A DNA stretch of 8,476 nucleotides from Candidatus Fraserbacteria bacterium RBG_16_55_9. GTDB taxonomy: Bacteria; Bipolaricaulota; Bipolaricaulia; RBG-16-55-9. The notes below the pieces were generated by a model that was given only the letters and a program-made list of their open reading frames with translations, was not told the origin of the DNA and did not search any database. Position numbers and translations under genes: made by a program. Below, piece by piece: positions 7,509 through 8,476 of this stretch (position 1 is its first letter; each line of letters starts with the position of its first letter). The DNA is taken from positions 825-9,300 of the forward strand of contig MFGX01000121.1 of NCBI GenBank assembly GCA_001778455.1. Direction: 5' to 3'.

Positions 7509-8476
7509 TTACATGAGTTGGAACATCCCATAGAGCAGAGCGCTCGCAACGAGCAACTGCACAAACACCACGGGAATACCTACACGAAGCCAATCCTGGA
7601 AGCGAATGGGAAGCCCGGAGCGCTCACTCAAGCTGACGACGTACACGTTGGCGGATGCTCCAATGGGAGTCGCGCAGCCTCCGATGGCTACTCCAGCGGC
7701 TAAAGCCCACCAGAGCGGAAAGACATTCGCGCCCAGTTGCTCGAGATTGAGTAAGATAGGAATGAACGCGATCGTGAAGGGCACGTTGTCCACGATAGCT
7801 GACAGTACCGCCGTCCCCCATAAAACAACCAGAAGCGCCACAACAGGATACTCCAGAACGACAGCGCCGATCCAGTCCGCAACGATCTTCAGCACTCCTG
7901 CAGCTTCCAAGCCTCCAACAATGACGAATAGCCCAGCGAAGAAGAGCAGCACATCCCATTTGGTGCGGTTCAAGACTTCAAGCAAGTTTGGACGAATCCA
8001 GATGAGTGCCAAAGATGCCCCGGCGATTGCTACCTCCGATGGCAGAAGATGTAGCTCATGATGGACGACAAAGAGCGCAAGCACCAATCCAAAGACGACA
8101 AGCATTTTCTTCAAGGTTGTTGAATCGCGCAGCGCTTCCTTTTCATCGAGCGCGCTCAAGCCTTGAGGGTCTTCGACCTCATGGGCAAGTTCGCTGCGAA
8201 ACAACCAACGAAAAGCCAAACTGGAAGCTAGGCCTAAGGTCACTGCCACGGGTCCCAAATACACTACGAAATCCAGGAAGCTCAACCCAGCAGCTGAGCC
8301 AATCATGATATTGGGAGGATCCCCCACCAGCGTGGCCATCCCTCCCACACCAGACATGATCGCCTCACTCATGAGTAATGGGATCGGGTTTACCCTTATA
8401 ATCGAGGCAATCGAGATCGTGATACTGCCCATGAAGATGACCGTAGTCACGTTATCGAGCAGTGCGGAAGCACCGA
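7509..8476 (-). CDS. ArsB/NhaD-type ion permease, IT superfamily (5'-truncated)
   Basis: This is an integral membrane secondary transporter of the ArsB/NhaD/P-protein group. About 321 residues are visible and the frame is open to the right window edge, so roughly 100 N-terminal residues are missing given a usual length near 420-430. The GTG at 8448-8450 is internal, since the in-frame residues before it (SALLDN) complete the family motif SALLDNVTTVIF. Two inverted-repeat halves are evident. The first has LLDNVTTVIF then GGMATLVGDPPNIMIGSAAG. The second has AIVDNVPFTIAFIPIL then GGCATPIGASANVYVV. WDVLLFFAGLFVIVGG starts the second half. These helix-break motifs line the substrate site in the fold. 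Between the halves is a charged cytoplasmic-type loop (LAHEVEDPQGLSALDEKEAL). The substrate cannot be told from sequence: Na+/H+ exchange, arsenite and organic or inorganic anions all occur in related families. It converges on nuoN and is not part of that operon. Confidence 0.88.
   Translation of the reverse strand, partial: GASALLDNVTTVIFMGSITISIASIIRVNPIPLLMSEAIMSGVGGMATLVGDPPNIMIGSAAGLSFLDFVVYLGPVAVTLGLASSLAFRWLFRSELAHEVEDPQGLSALDEKEALRDSTTLKKMLVVFGLVLALFVVHHELHLLPSEVAIAGASLALIWIRPNLLEVLNRTKWDVLLFFAGLFVIVGGLEAAGVLKIVADWIGAVVLEYPVVALLVVLWGTAVLSAIVDNVPFTIAFIPILLNLEQLGANVFPLWWALAAGVAIGGCATPIGASANVYVVSLSERSGLPIRFQDWLRVGIPVVFVQLLVASALLYGMFQLM

Noticed and set aside
7535..7560. Hairpin as a rho-independent terminator for the nuo operon
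   Set aside because: The stem is only 5 bp plus 4 bp with an internal bulge, and it is followed by ACAAACACC with no T-run; it also lies in the transporter coding sequence.
7606..8061. 151-residue open frame on the + strand opposite the transporter
   Set aside because: Low-complexity Ser/Thr/Ala/Pro protein antisense to a clear permease with paired conserved motifs; no evidence that it is coding.

Overview
The window is almost entirely the back end of a respiratory complex I (NADH:quinone oxidoreductase, nuo) operon on the + strand. It is followed directly by a convergent ion-transporter gene on the - strand. The order is nuoA (5'-truncated by the window edge), nuoB, nuoH, nuoJ, nuoK, nuoL, nuoM, nuoN, then an ArsB/NhaD-type (IT superfamily) permease whose 5' end lies beyond the right edge. 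The sequence is essentially all coding. Gaps between nuo genes range from a 10-base overlap to a 9-base gap, so there is no room for internal intergenic promoters or terminators. Transcription most likely enters from upstream of base 1.

The eight nuo genes form one translationally coupled unit. They encode all seven membrane subunits of complex I: A, H, J, K and the three antiporter-like subunits L, M and N. They also encode NuoB, the peripheral-arm subunit that carries the terminal [4Fe-4S] cluster N2. The quinone-site and proton-channel residues I could check are present in every subunit, and all complete frames are intact, so these look like functional genes. Electrons from the hydrophilic arm would pass through N2 in NuoB to quinone at the NuoB/NuoH interface. 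Reduction is coupled through the H-A-J-K channel to proton translocation by N, M and L.

The main peculiarity is what is absent. nuoC, nuoD, nuoE, nuoF and nuoG do not sit between nuoB and nuoH (6-base gap), and nuoI does not sit between nuoH and nuoJ (9-base gap). They must be encoded upstream or elsewhere in the genome if the complex is complete.

The organism is a bacterium with bacterial-type nuo genes, ATG/GTG starts and recognisable Shine-Dalgarno sites. GC content looks to be in the mid-50s percent by eye. A split nuo locus occurs in several phyla, and I cannot assign a lineage from this window. I see no mobile element, CRISPR array, RNA gene or defence system, and no strong evidence of a previously undescribed system. 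The observations worth a second look are the gene order, the stop-to-stop convergent junction, an additional cysteine in NuoB and a high density of GATC sites.
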